A DNA stretch of 64,000 nucleotides, from contig NW_004798419.1 of NCBI RefSeq assembly GCF_000002075.1, forward strand, positions 2,845 through 66,844, in the 5' to 3' direction. Positions 1-22,675 of this stretch are shown here, piece by piece (the stretch's first letter is position 1; each line of letters starts with the position of its first letter). The notes under the pieces are model-generated. The model was not told the origin of the DNA and did no database searches. It was given only the letters and a program-made list of their open reading frames with translations. Source of the stretch: Aplysia californica. Its lineage: Eukaryota; Mollusca; Gastropoda; Aplysiida; Aplysiidae. Made by a program: the position numbers and the translations under genes.

Positions 1-110
1 TATATATGTATATACACACATGTGTTTATACATATCAACAATGTTATGCCCTGACTCTAATTTTGTAACTTGTTTCTAGAAAATGTTTCAGCACATAAAA
101 TAAGTGGGTA

Positions 111-280
111 GTTGGCGGGTGCTCTGGTGTGGATTGCTTCTTCTTTCCTATCAAACATCTCCCATCCTAATCTCTCCTTCTTTTTTTTTATATGTTACTC
201 TCCTGTAACACATCTATTCTTCGGCACTTATATGACCTTATTGTATTGCAAGTGCCCTAAAACTCTTACTAAAACTAAAA
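111..280 (+). mobile_element. SINE-1 copy, 5' truncated
   Basis: Starts GTTGGCGGGTGCTCTGGTG and continues through CTATCAAACAT, the TTACTCTCCTGTAAC block and CTTCGGCACTTATATGACC to the end motif AAACTCTTACTAAAAC. The same order of blocks recurs at 29.3, 37.2, 40.3 and 54.0 kb. The tRNA-like head is missing here. Confidence 0.85.
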
Positions 281-3000
281 ACATAAAATAACAACATATC
301 TGAGAAGAAAGAGAGAAGACAAAAAAAGTCAGCCAACAGTAATATTTGTACTATAATTTCTAGTAAAATGCACACTGACTCCTGATTCAATTTCTTTTTT
401 TTTCAGGACAGACACGTTGATCTCAGCCATGCCTTTGGAACAAAAAACTAAAAGAGTAGTTCTGAGTAGACCTGTTCTATCCAGCTACTCTGTAAAAGCA
501 TAACACTAACACCATCAATGTACAGACGTGTATACACACATACATGTACATATAAACACATCCCATGCCAACACACCACCAGGGAATCCAATTTAATGGA
601 TTGAGAATAAGGTCCTGATAAAACATATTGTCACTGTTGCAAGCAGTCCACTTATGTTCAAATCTTCAGAATTTTCGATTTTTACACCCTCCAAAAGCTC
701 TATCAAAGATTCTTCTTTCAGCATCACCAAAACGCAGTTTACCCTTATGGTCAAGGCCTACACTTTTCTTGCTTTTCATGATTCTAGGGTTTTTATCTCT
801 GGTGTAAAAAGTACCCAAACAGACTTAAGTAGATTGCTTAAGACACTGATGATACAAGGGAAAACTATATAAAAGATGACCTTGATCCTTAATGGGCCTT
901 GTCATACCCTGAGCTAAATGTGAGTGAGCTTTGGCTGCTAGTGGACAATGAGCAGGATAAGACATTCATTTTTTCAAGGCAAACGCTTTTCAGAATTCAT
1001 GGTGCGAGACTATGTAGCCCATCAGGGCCTACCTAAGAAATTATCTGAGACGAAATTGTTAACTAATGTGCATGCTAAAAAAGCTTCTATCAAGAGCGAC
1101 TTACACAGAACAAAATGACATTCACCTTAGTATACAAGGAAGACAAAATTCTGACAACAATATTATTTTCACAAATATTCTGTGGAACAAATACCCGTCT
1201 ATTTTGAATCAAAAGCCAGGATTTTTGTGATTGAAGGAGGTGAGGGGGTCGCCTGATTTCCGAGGCAAAATTAGCAAGGAATTTTTTTTCGTGCCTTAAA
1301 TCAACGTTTTTCAGTAAAATCCACACAGAAATGTTTATCCTGAATGGATATTAAATTAAGTCAAGAAACAAAAATTCGATAAAAATTGCCAAACAGATGC
1401 AAAATGCCGGTCTCTTCGCTTTCATTATTTCAACGAGTGTCTGATTTCACCACGCAGCCTCACATATGACCATAGATGACATGAACTATGCAATGTAACC
1501 TTACTTGTCTGCCCACCCATCTATATCTTTGATCCCCAATAGCATGCCATTGAGCGAGTCATCCATAATTGTATAGAGTTTCATTTAAAATATACATGGA
1601 ATATATTATCATATATATGTACAAAAAAGCCCAAACAAATCAGACCCGAAATCAAAGTTTGAGGAATCCGCATTAAAGGAGTTTCAGTTTCAAGTTATTT
1701 TGACTTTGTGACAAACAAATGTCAAAAAAACCCCCCACCAAACAAACAAAAACCAAACAGCTATGACTGATCCCTACCACTATCGGTATTATGGCAATAT
1801 TACTCTCCGTAATATGTCGTGTACGTAAGGCTTGGTCAACTTTGGTAAGTGTTGCGGCATTCAACAAGAGATCAACACTGCCTGATAACAGACAAAACAC
1901 ATACATTTGGGATTTCTGTACACAGTCAAAGCCACACACAATTGCATTTTGTACACAGTGAAAACAAAACACAGGTGTTCACAAAGTGTCACAAGAGATT
2001 GAAACAATGTGAGTCCCAACACAATGGATTCAGACGCTCGTCAATTTTTGTGCATATGGACTTATTGGTAAATGTTAAAGCCCATTCATTTGCCTTTCGT
2101 CCAATGAAAAAAAAACAACAACCCACCTATCTTGAAAAGAAGTCGAGGTGGGGGTCACCTGGTGTCAGGGGTAAAATTAACGAGAAAATGCCTGTGAAAG
2201 TTTGGTTACTTCCAAAGCTATAATTTCCTAGGAAACTACAAATTTCCATTATTTCAGTAAAATCCATGCAGGAGTTCATTTTTAAACGGGCCTAAAAGTT
2301 GTTGAGCCCAGAATTTAAAAAAAATGAATGAAATCTGCACAACCAGCAGAAAAATGTCAATTTCTTCAATTTGATTATTTTGACGAGCGCCAGGATTCAG
2401 TGTGTTCACCAGGATGCCTCACATATTATATAGGCATTCAAAACATTCACAGAAGATTCTATTAAAACCACAAAGTGACGCTCATAATGTTAAGAACAGA
2501 TTCCATCAATTCACAGATGTGTAATGAAACATTCTGTGCTCACAAAGCAAGTTAAAATAATATGATAAAATAAAGATAGTTACATTCCTGTTCACCGAGA
2601 AATATTGATTTTCTGGGTTTAACAGCATCACAGAAGAAGAAATTCCAGTCACCGTTAGATAAATAAGTCATGTCAAGAAAAATAGTAATATCATAAGAAA
2701 AATAATGGGAATTGGTGGTATGTGATGGTATGGTAATCTCTTGAAGCCCTAATGCATGTGATGCTATGCAGTCATGACCATAAACCAATATCTATGAGTG
2801 TCACAACACATAAATAATGTAATACACACAGTTTAGTCAAATCTTTAAAACATTGCACACAGTTATGAGCAGAGAAATGACTCAAAAAGCATAAAAGACT
2901 GAAATGAATCCCTGAAGACAAAGATCAGCACCTTATGAAGAGTTTTATCTCATTCAAGGAGAAATTGTCTCATATCTTTTTTTAAAAGTCTATATGTAAG
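281..3000. other. Non-coding stretch downstream of GCC1, with two Rep-5 copies
   Basis: No coding exon is supported; the short open frames lack conservation or codon character. Two minus-oriented relatives of a dispersed repeat (Rep-5 here) lie at about 1180-1480 and 2060-2440. They share, on the minus strand, the GATTTTACTGAAA-like block, the TTTTACC/CACCTCCTT block and the GACGAG(C/T)G-CTGATT end. The plus-oriented copies are at 34.7, 46.4 and 56.4 kb. Confidence 0.6.
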
Positions 3001-3059
3001 TGTGAGTGTGTGTGTTTGTGCGTGTGTGTGTGTGTGCGTGCGTGTGTGTGTGTGCGTGT

Positions 3060-3117
<58 letters not shown>

Positions 3118-3118
3118 A
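3001..3118 (+). repeat. TG microsatellite
   Basis: About 115 bp of nearly pure TG with a few GC interruptions. It is downstream of GCC1 on the plus strand. It produces spurious long open frames of Cys-Val and His-Thr. Confidence 0.97.
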
Positions 3119-3891
3119 TGAGCATGCACGTTTGTGCGTGCATTTACGAGCGTGTGAGTACAGATTTTATTACTTTGGTATTTGACTTGTTCTTCAATTG
3201 CAAACAAATCACAACCATCCAACGATTAATTTAAGTCTGAATAAAAGGTTCCCTCCCCTCCTCCCCCCTTTTCCACCACCCACAACAAAACTTGAATACT
3301 GGCACAATTCAATAAATCAACATAAATCAAATTTACTACCATTGATTTATGAACACTATTCTGCTGAAGACTGGATCAAAACTTGAGCGCAATGATCATG
3401 TCTATTATCTCAACTCATCAGACTATTAAGTGATCCGGGTAGGGGGCCTCCAAGCTTGGGATTCAAAGAGTCGGTCAGAGACTTTGACTTTTAGGACACC
3501 ATTTTGGGAAACCACGAATCAGGCACTGTGACAGCATTGTGATGGTAAAAGTAGCTTGAAAATTTTTTACCAGAGCAGTCTCTGCGCTCAAAATTTTATA
3601 AATGAGAGATAATAAAAAGAAATGTTTGAAAAAGTCATTTTAGTTTTGGCTTGGAATGCTCTAAATTCAACACCCATTCTCCTGTATGAACACATAAGTG
3701 ACAATCATCTACAAAGCCAGTGCTTATGGACTGAAAATTAAAAAGCTTTATCTAAAATAACAATGCATTGAGACAGAACTTTTCGGCTAGGCTGACAATC
3801 TTTTACACAACCAAGGAGAAATTTCTTTTTTCTGCTAAAATGCACCATCGATGCTTTGGCATCTTCCCTCCCCCCCCCCCCACCCCTATAA

Positions 3892-13612
<9,721 letters not shown>

Positions 13613-13613
13613 C

Positions 13614-16600
13614 CTGATGAAGAAAAGAAGACAAAAGTAAAAGTCTCGTGTATAGACTTGTACTAACCATATAAATATTTCCCGTATGGTATAATTTTTT
13701 CTAGCAATTAGATACTGTACCACATTAATTCATTATAGTTCTTAATTTGAAAAACTTTTCCTCAAAAGAAGAAATTAAAGCTACCTGCAAGAAAATAAGA
13801 TGCACCTGCAAAGACCTGTAAACAGAAAAACGACACCCATTGCTTCATCAAATTCAGGTGAGACAGGATAACGGCTGTACAGGATAGGTGGATTTAATTT
13901 TTTTTAAATTCACCAATAGTTAATCTGCACAGGTCATAAGATATTCACTCAAACTGCCAATGGACGTCAGTCATTCCCCAACAGATACCATGATACACAC
14001 AGGAATTATGAGAGAGAAAAAAGCAAGAAAAACTAAATCTACAAAACAATGAAAATGAGAATTAACAATAATGTTTAATACCCCCCATCTCCCCCCCCCC
14101 CCCCCCCCGAAGAACAGAAAGTTGAAAAATAGTCAGAAGCAGAAGATAGACTAACAATTTTCCAGAAGCAGAAGCTGCTTGCCACTCCACTGATATTTAT
14201 TGCCATTTGAGTGGTTAAAATATCATATTATCAGCCACAGACTAGAGAAAAACCTTGAAATTCCCAGAAATCAAGCTCATTCAAGAAACATTTCATTCAA
14301 GATGCTTGATCTAATAAAGGTTAATATTGAAATTTGTTCGTTATTAATTATCAGTAATCATTCAATGTATTATTAGTTCATCACGTGATGATACCGCACT
14401 GTGTACAATACAGTATTTCAGGCTAATAGCATGCACCTTGAGAAAAACTCTATGCGAGCATGCTAATTATTAATAAGTGAATTTCAAAGGGGAGCAATCG
14501 AAAGTTAGTTTAGTGAGTATTCTGTTAAATTTCATTGATTGTTATGAACCACCACACATGAATATCCTGCAGTCACTTGAGCCAATAATAAAATTTGAGC
14601 TCATCCTAAGGTGAACAAAGCTTTCCTATGCTTAGCAACCACAGACAATGAAAAGCACTGAGTCCTCTCACATTGTCCGCCCGCCATGCATGGCCAGTTA
14701 CTGGCTTTCTTCCTCATTGCATAATTCTGTCTCATACGAGATCTCAATACATGCATGGAATGTCATTTTCTCCCTGGCAAAGCTGCAACAATTTCAAGTA
14801 AAATTATGGAGGAGAGCATGCAGTGTTTGCTTCACTTTTTTCAGTTCCAAACTAAAGGGGTAATTTCATAGTGGTTGATCCTGTTTCTGATATTAACGCA
14901 GTCAGGAATGATATGATCATGCTATTAGATCGAATAGATGGGTTGAAACATGCAATTATTTCAAATATCAAGTGATAATTAACACCTTGCAGCTGAACAT
15001 ATAATGCACCCCACATGCTGAGGAAAATTCTACCACGTACAAGGTGTCAAAGGTCACCCCCACATGCTGAGGAAAATTCTACCACGCACAAGATGTCAAA
15101 GGTCACAATCTTTAATCGACAGTTGGTTGCTCGTTTATTATTTAAGATAAGAGATAGAGGATTGAAATAATTAAAATCCCTATAAAAAGAGAAATAAAGA
15201 GATGAATTCATCAATTGACAACACCTGCATTGAACAAGCAGTGACAAAAGCCATTATTGATATACAGTTTGTGAGTAATGACGTAAAATACTTGAAAGTA
15301 CTGAGACTGATCAAGCACTCCAATTCTATGTTCACTGACTCTAGCTCGCATGGTGAGCGTGAGAAAGGCAACACACCTCACTCTGTTTTCGGACCTGTGC
15401 TTCCCGTAAAAAATATAGGCCTAGAATGTATTATAGGCCTACATATCATACATTATATATACATATGACCTAATAACGAAAAAGCTTTCAGGGGATGTCA
15501 CTTTCTTTATTTTAAAACTTAATAGTTTTTTAAAGCTGAAGTATCAATTTTAACACAGGTTTTCCATATATATATATTTATATATATATATGTACAGTAT
15601 TCAGTGCAATAGGCAACAGATTATAATCGAGGAGTATTTGCCAATGGCGTATATGAGAGTCATATATGACGTTATGAAACCTGGCATGCTATTAGCCTGA
15701 CATCACTGCACTTCAACGAAGTGACTAAAACTTTTCTCCCAACGCTCGGGAAAATAAACTTGACCTTTATTTCTCAGAACGGTTTTCGTTCTTGAGATTT
15801 TTTTTTTATTTGCGAGATTGAAGTGTTAACTTTCATTTTGCCATTCTGCGAGAACTGGGAAGAAGAAATTTTGGCGTCGAATTCAATTCAATTCCCTTCC
15901 AACTTCCAACCCTTGTTCCTAAATATTTCCAGCATTTATTTATTTTTTTTTTCTATTATAATGATAACAATCGAGACATTAGCTCTAAACTGGCCCTCCC
16001 TGGATCATTAGTAAAATGAACAGAACAAGTAAGTTGAGTTGACCTTGCCGGGGGGCAAAGTTAATTAGGTCGACCAATGAGATTGTGCGTAACGATATCG
16101 CACTCTCGGCTTGCTGTGGGAAGAGGTGTTGGGAAGAGGCCATGGCTGTCTATTTTGAGTGATGTGATTTTTTAAACAAAATTAATAATTACAAAAAAAC
16201 TATTATAACACACACACAAAAAAAGAAATTAAACATGTGGAAAGACAAATGGTGGTGGAAGTAATGATGATGCTGTAGTGGTGGTGGACAGACCATGAGT
16301 TGTCAGTTACCACGTACTTACACACTGCCAAAGGGTAGATCTAATGAGAGTGCAGTCTTTTTACTTTTGACACAATTACACAGTCCTTGTTGGCAATTTT
16401 AGTTCTAATTCTGGTTTTACTTAAAATCCCTCGACGACAGTTATATTGTGTATTATGTAACCTCCTTACACTCACATAACTCACTTAGAAGCTGAGTCTG
16501 AATAAATTGACTTTTTTTTTAGGACCCAAGTCAAAGTCGGAATAGATAAAACCCATAAGGCCCTATTCAGACACGAGCCCCCCTGAAACTCCCCTTGCCT
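13614..16600. other. Region upstream of GCC1, no gene supported
   Basis: This should hold the GCC1 promoter and any 5' UTR exon, but I could not fix either. It contains a C-run of about 18 bases (14091-14108), a 49-bp tandem duplication (15012-15060 and 15061-15107) and a TA repeat near 15570-15592. A dispersed repeat at 15715-15900 has relatives at 18841-18890 and 63118-63310. Confidence 0.6.
15715..15900 (+). repeat. Dispersed repeat, copy 1
   Basis: Shares with 63118-63310, in the same order, GTGACTA, AAAATAAACTTGAC, ATTTCTC-GAACGGT, TCTTGAGAT/TCTCGAGAT, CTTTCATT and GAGAACTGG/AAGAACTGG, then TCGAATTCAATT. A part of it (TCATCTTTCATTCTGCCATT) also occurs at about 18847. Class unknown. Confidence 0.7.
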
Positions 16601-16958
16601 TATTAAAAACAAGAGAAATTTTATAGCTCATTTTGTAGGCTAGATCTAGATATTATCTAGTTCTACTGATAAAATATCTAAATCAGTATCAGTATCAATA
16701 TTCCAGTACTCTGTGTGGATGATGCCAAGTCTAAACAGATGGGACCCAGATTCTTAACTCTTAAGTTGTACAATGTAGATCTAGATATAATATGATATAT
16801 ATAGAGAATCTAGTTAGACAAGACCACAACAGCAAAAACCAATCACATTAGAAAATCTAGATCTAGAATCTAATCACAAACAGTAAACTTACAAACAAAT
16901 CATGTTTCAAATAAGAATTTTATTAGAATAATATCTAATTCTAATAATAAAAGAGGGA

Positions 16959-17435
16959 GTGTCTACATACACGGTTACGGGGCACCTAGCCTCAGTGTCT
17001 ACGTACACGGTAACCTGGCACGTAGTCTCAGTGTCAAGTGTCATATGTACACTCACTGTAACTGTAACCGGGCTATTCAGAACTCCAAGTTCAGTTTTTG
17101 TCATCCGGTGTTGCCTTCAACCCCAGCCCTCTCCTGACTGTACCTTTTTAAAAAATCAATAAATAATCCCCCCTTTCCAGAGCCCTATACTTCGCAGCCC
17201 ACAGACTTTGAATGAACTTTGGTTACCCCAACCGGTACTCACAATGCGATGCGAAAGCACAGGTTCACTGAGTGGTCACGATGGCGAGCCTGACAAGACG
17301 CTTGTACATAGATCTATGACTTTCTTTTTTTTCAACAAGTGACAGCACAGGACAAATATATTGATTTATTTTCATTCCGATTACCGAGTACGTAGATACT
17401 GAGACTAGGTGCCCGGTAACCGTGTATGTAGACAC
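16959..17435. mobile_element. Inverted-repeat element with about 48-bp arms
   Basis: The left arm (16959-17007) and right arm (17388-17435) are inverted copies with about four mismatches; each outer end reads GTGTCTACATACACGGTTAC inward. A second partial copy of the arm lies just inside the left one (about 17000-17025). No target-site duplication is convincing. Probably a miniature DNA transposon or foldback element. Confidence 0.7.
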
Positions 17436-17456
17436 ATGCATATATATAAAAACTAG

Positions 17457-17763
17457 GGTGATCTTATATTTTAACTTTAGCACGTTAAATTCCCAAGTCT
17501 ACTCTAGAAGAATAAGTCTAGATCTAGACTCTAGATCTAGATTCTAATCCCTGACTCAGACCTTCAAACTTTGAACTGGGCCTAAAAATGCGCAAACTAC
17601 CTTAATTTTGTCATGAACAGATGGTAGTGGTAGTGGTTCTCAGTCTTCCATCATGATTTTTTTGGAAGCCATTGAGTAGAGGCTAATCTAGATTTAATAG
17701 TGGTCGCTCGTTACGCAAGTCCTCAATTGATTCTAATTTAACGCGCTAAAGTATAAGATCACC
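17457..17763. mobile_element. Inverted-repeat element, about 307 bp
   Basis: The left arm (17457-17490) starts GGTGATCTTATA and continues to AGCACGTTAAAT. The right arm (17736-17763) is its inverse apart from a short indel and one or two mismatches. It abuts the previous element by 21 bp and is followed by CTAGAT repeats, so this 1-kb stretch is rich in self-pairing sequence. Confidence 0.65.
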
Positions 17764-17771
17764 GTTTTGGT

Positions 17772-18846
17772 GAATCTAGATCTAGATCTAGATCTAGATT
17801 AGATCTAGAGTCTAGATATAGATTATAGATATATCTAGATCTATAATCTAGATCTATACTAGTATAGATCTAGAATCTAGAGATCTAGATTCTAGATTAG
17901 ATTTCTCTCGATCTACCTTGAGCCACGATACGATTCTGCCTTGCCTTAAAAGCACATGACTGAAGAAGTAACTAAAAGATGTAACAAGCTGACAGTCATC
18001 AGTTCATCCCTTTCTAGTCGTTGTTGTGAAAGGGGCCCATTGAAGAGAGGAGAATAGCCTGAGTTGGTACGTCAACCACTTATTTTATTTCCTGGTGGCA
18101 GAGTGAATGCCCTTGGTTGAATGTAAAACTTGTACCAGCTGAGCCAGTTTCTTGTTTCCACAGCTGATTGTCAGCATGACCTACTTCACCGCCTCTTCAT
18201 TAGCCTAGAGATAAAAGATCTCTCCACCGACTCATTGTCAGTTGTCAGCAGCAGCTGCTGAGCATGGTTGGTTATAGTTTTGATGAGAGTCAGTTCTGAC
18301 CGTTGTGGAAACGCAGCAGGGTAGCCTATCCCCGCAGCAGTCACACTCCAGTGATGTCAGCAGTGTAGAAAAGTTGTAACATTAGACATTAGATAAAAGG
18401 GTTGGTCGTTCAGTGTTCAGTTAGAGAATCTCTTAGACTAGATCTAGTTAAAAAGTCGTACTGCTCTTCCTAAGGTTACATTCGGAATAGAATCATCGGA
18501 TCGACAACAACAAAAAGAGACGAGCGAACAGTCTGACAGGCACTGCTGACTTTAAACTTTAAGTGAGTGATTGTACTTTCAAAACTAGATCTAGATATAG
18601 ATCTAGATTCTAAATCTAGATTTCTAGATCTAGATATAGATCTAGATCTAAATCTAGAGATTCTAGATCATGTATTAGATCTAGAATCTAATCTAGATTC
18701 TAGATCTATATCTAGATCTAGATCTAGATCTAGATCTAGATATTTAGATTAGATTGATCTGAATCTACATCTGGATGATGATAGAGATCTAGAATCTAGA
18801 TTCTAGATGTAGATCTAGATCTAGATCTAGATTCTAGATCTAGGTG
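17772..18846. repeat. CTAGAT hexamer repeat blocks
   Basis: Three blocks (about 17772-17910, 18580-18740 and 18781-18846) are built of CTAGAT/AGATCT/TCTAGA units with TTCTAGA interruptions. The unit is self-complementary, so either strand can fold on itself. Isolated short runs of the same hexamer recur at 16640, 17517, 21585, 48308, 48830, 52055 and 63000. Confidence 0.92.
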
Positions 18847-18889
18847 TCATCTTTCATTCTGCCATTCTACGAGGACTTTTCTGTTCTTC

Positions 18890-20905
18890 GATTTCTGTGA
18901 TTTTTCTCCAGGTTCCACAGTCTTCCCCTTGATCTCTTACCCTGTGGATTCCAATCCAAAACTTTCTTTGTTATGCGGCTGCCTGACTTCTTGAGAGTAT
19001 TCCTATCAGTCGCCACCGCATTCTTCCTACCTCAACTCGTCTCTGACTGGGGTCTGTCTTGTTTCCTTTTAACACTTCCTCATCGGTGACCCTGTCTGTC
19101 CATCTTATCCTCAGTGACTTTCTTAGAGACACCTGTTCACGAAAACCTGGATCCTCTTTATGCAAGTCTGTGATGCGTTCCATGTCTCACATCCATACAA
19201 CATGACCGACTTCACATTTGAATTTAAAGTCCTCAGTTTAACTGCTTTGTTCGAAGTGAGATATCTCTAGTCTTCCAAATCCTATCCAAAGATATGAAAG
19301 CAGCCTGTGCTTTTCTAATGCGGGACTTTATTTTATTTCAGCACCTGTTCCTCCCTTTCTGTCAATTATACTCCCAAGATAGCAAAAGAATTCAACGTCT
19401 TCTAGTGCATTTCCTTCTATTGTGACGTGCTCCTTTCATTGTGCATCTCTGTCCTTAGGACCTTTGACTTTCCGGGGTGGATCCTCAATCCAACAGACTC
19501 CGATAGACTATTTCATACTGAAGTCTTTGTTTGCATCTTCTGTTCCTGGGTGTGCGACAGAAGCGCCTAGTTGTCTGCAAAATCCAGATTGTCCAACTGT
19601 GTCCATGGTGTACAGTGTATACCATTTCTGTGTCCTCTGGTGGTTTCCTTCATCAGCTAGTCAACTGCTAATATAGAGGAAAGATGATAGTAAACATCCC
19701 TGTCTCACACCAGTCTTGATGCCAAAGCTGTCAGTGAGCTGCAACTTGTCCCTTCGTACACATGATGCTCTTGATGAGGTTCACCAACTTCTGTGGCATT
19801 CCATTGTGTCTCACTATCTGTCCATAGTGTTGCTTGGTCCTATACTGTCAAAGTCAAAAGGCCTTCTCATAGTCAAAGAAGTTGACGATCAGCTGGGAGT
19901 TCCACTCCAGGGACTGTTCCACAATAATCCTCAGCGGGGCAATCTGGTCGGTGGTTGAGCGATTTTTCCGGAAACCAGCTTGTTCATGCCGTATTCTTGG
20001 ATCCGTTGCTGTCTTGATTCTCTCCAGAATGATTCTGTTGAAGACCTTACCTGGTATTGAGAGAAGTGTGATCCTTCTGTAGTAGTTGCTACAGTTGCTG
20101 AGATCCCCCTTTTTTTTTTGAAAGCTTCACGAGGTGTCCTTTCCAATCCTTTGGGAACTTGCTCTCATTCCAGATCCTGGGTAAACAGTGGGAGGAGGTC
20201 TGCCGTCACATTGGCATATATATATATCTATCTGCTTTTACTTTTAGGGCTTCAGGTGGAATCTGATCAGGGCCGGCTGCTTTACCTTTGTTCAGCTTCT
20301 TAATGGCATCCAGAATCTCTTGTTTTGAAGGAGCATCAGTGTAGATTGGTAACTTATTTCTTGCTAGCAGGATGTTTGCGGGTTACTCAGTGGTGGTCTG
20401 TTCAGGACAATGTTGAAATGCTCTACCCATCGTTTAGACTGAGCTTCCTTTCCAAATCCTTGTCTTCATCCCAAGCATCATTTGTTGCCCATCGTTTAGA
20501 CTGAGCTTCCTTTCCAAATCCTTGTCTTCATCCCAAGCATCATTTGTTGTGGCATAGATTTGGACTATATTCATGTTGATGCTCTTGCTCCTTGTGGTGA
20601 ATGAGACCATGAAGATCCTCTCCGCGTGTGGTTCCCATCCTCTAAGTGACTTCTGCGCATACTTACTCAAAATGATTCCCACTCCTTCCGCATGGTGCTT
20701 GTCTTCCCTCCCACAATACAACACTTGTTCCCCCGAGCTGAGCTGCTTCTGTCCAGACTGTATCCAGTGTGTTTCACTGACTCTTAGGCAACCTGTTTCT
20801 CTTCATCTCTTGTACTACTTGAGAACTCTTTCATGCTTCATACAAGGTGCGAACATTCCACGACGCAATCCGGAGACTTGTTCGATAGAGAAGGTTTCGG
20901 GTCAG
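18890..20905 (-). mobile_element. Decayed non-LTR retrotransposon (LINE) with endonuclease and reverse transcriptase remains
   Basis: On the minus strand, from 20905 downward, the remains run in the order of an APE-type LINE ORF2. The endonuclease start (SWNVRTLYEA, near 20860) comes first, then GVGIILSKYAQKSLRGWEP near 20690. Next is AIKKLNKGKAAGPDQIPPEA (about 20255-20310), then YYRRITLLSIPGKVFNRIIL, QAGFRKNRSTTDQI and VNFFDYEKAF (19.9 kb). The C-terminal tail has LRKSLRIRWTDRVTDEEVL (about 19080-19130). Several frame breaks and stops, one just after the EKAF motif, show it is dead. A 62-bp tandem duplication lies inside it. The clade is not certain. Confidence 0.88.
20426..20549. repeat. 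62-bp tandem duplication inside the LINE
   Basis: Bases 20426-20487 are repeated without change at 20488-20549. The unit encodes part of the endonuclease region, so it breaks that domain. Perfect identity means a recent duplication or an assembly slip. Confidence 0.95.
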
Positions 20906-20939
20906 GAGAGTATAATATTAATATCACATATTAAATATG

Positions 20940-22670
20940 GGCATTTTAATTGTACTGGGCTGGATGGAGCCTGGCTCTCCTAAAAACTAGATAAAAGAGT
21001 AAACAAAAAAGAAAAAGCTAAAGCATCTTATTTCCTTTTCCTTTGTATACTTTTTGTACTCTAAATTTATAAAACATAATCTATTACTACTACTATACAT
21101 TCACCTTTCGGGAGGAATTCCGTACAAGTGACCACAAATTAGTTTATGATGGAACTCAAATTCAACTGAAGGAGATAGATTCCCAGGGTTTTTTTTCTTT
21201 AGTAAAAAAAAGGCTGCCATTATTCCCACCCCCTTGAGGGGATTTAAAAATATTTTACTCCATTTTTTGACAAGGTGTATGTGTTCTTGTGTGCATGATT
21301 TAGTTTTACTTTCTTTCATATTTTGGCCTTTTTCTTTGCTTTCAATGAGATTGATTTGATATAATAGCAGAAAGCATTCAAAAGCTAAAAGTAAAAGTGA
21401 CATTTTTCCCCTTAGCATTAGCACTCTCGTTTGAGTGTGCTCAATATTTTCAGACCCAGCATTAAGTTGAAGAGCCGAACTTGATCTACACTTAGGCAAG
21501 ATCTGCTAGTTATGGGTCTAATTCTCACCCCAGGTGTAGAGATCGGCCTTCAGCCTGTATTACATAAAACATCTAGAATCTAATTCTAGATCTAGAGTCT
21601 AGATAGACAGGAAAGATGGCAAGTGACCCGACGGGGGTGGGAATTTAAAAAAAATTATTCCCACCGTGTGTAGGAAATCTCACTTCCTTAGTAAAATCAA
21701 CGAAATTACTCAGATTCAACAAATATATATAACTGAGCCAACTCAGGTTCAACAAAGTCTCAATGAACCTTAACTCTATTATTCCAACAGAAAACCAGTC
21801 GCACTTGCATCGTGGATCATCACCCATTTAGCGTACATCATGTGTTTGATCATATGCCTACTTTCACACCAACACGTGCATTGTTGATGACGTGTCTTTG
21901 TGTGTATCAGGGTCAGGAGAGGTCGGTTAGGTGGCTGTAAGTGTAAGTGTGTGTGTCTCAGGGGATTGGGGAGGGGGCGTTGACTCAAATTACGCATTTT
22001 GGGCGTGGAAAGTCGGCAGAGATACACAAATGTGTCATAATTATATTCCGCACGACCCCCCTTCCCACTGGCTACTGAACAATGAAAGGCTAGTATCTAG
22101 ACAATGATATATATATATATATATACATGTAATGAATAACACGCTGGTCTGTGGAAACAGATGTTTCCGTATGCTCTACTGCTAAGCCCTACGTTGTGAC
22201 ACTATAATGAAAACTCGGATTCAACGAAATCGAAGGTCAGGCTTGATGACTTTGCTATGGATCTAAGTTTCACTGCGGAGGGTGGTTAAAGCTAGGAGTA
22301 GGGTTAGAGGTCCATTCAAGAGCTTTAAGTGTTTTTTGGGTGGACGCTCATTATGGAAGTCCTTCCCAGTTTTCATCGCAGCAGTATCATTCAGTATTTA
22401 GGTAGAATTGAAGATCATTTTTTAAATCTTGAATCTACAAATAAAATTTTTTTTACCAGCATATCTGATGATTGTTGTAAATATAAATGAGCATTTGCCA
22501 AAAGGTGGGATACCTGGGTGTGACAAATGAGGTCCAAAATCAACTTTATGTAATAATTCTTTAATCACCCATATTATATAGCCTAATGATTGCTCTTTCA
22601 GACTCAGTAACTGCCAAAGCTGTATATGCAAGGGTCTTGGTGTAATTCTGACTTGAATGACGGAAATAGC
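20940..22670. other. Non-coding stretch between LINE and motif array
   Basis: No gene is supported. It holds a TA microsatellite (22106-22125), a short CTAGAT run near 21575-21605, and at about 22340-22365 an end-like motif (GGACGCTCATTATGGAAGTCC) of the palindromic element family seen at 63.65 kb. Confidence 0.55.
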
Positions 22671-22675
22671 AAAAA

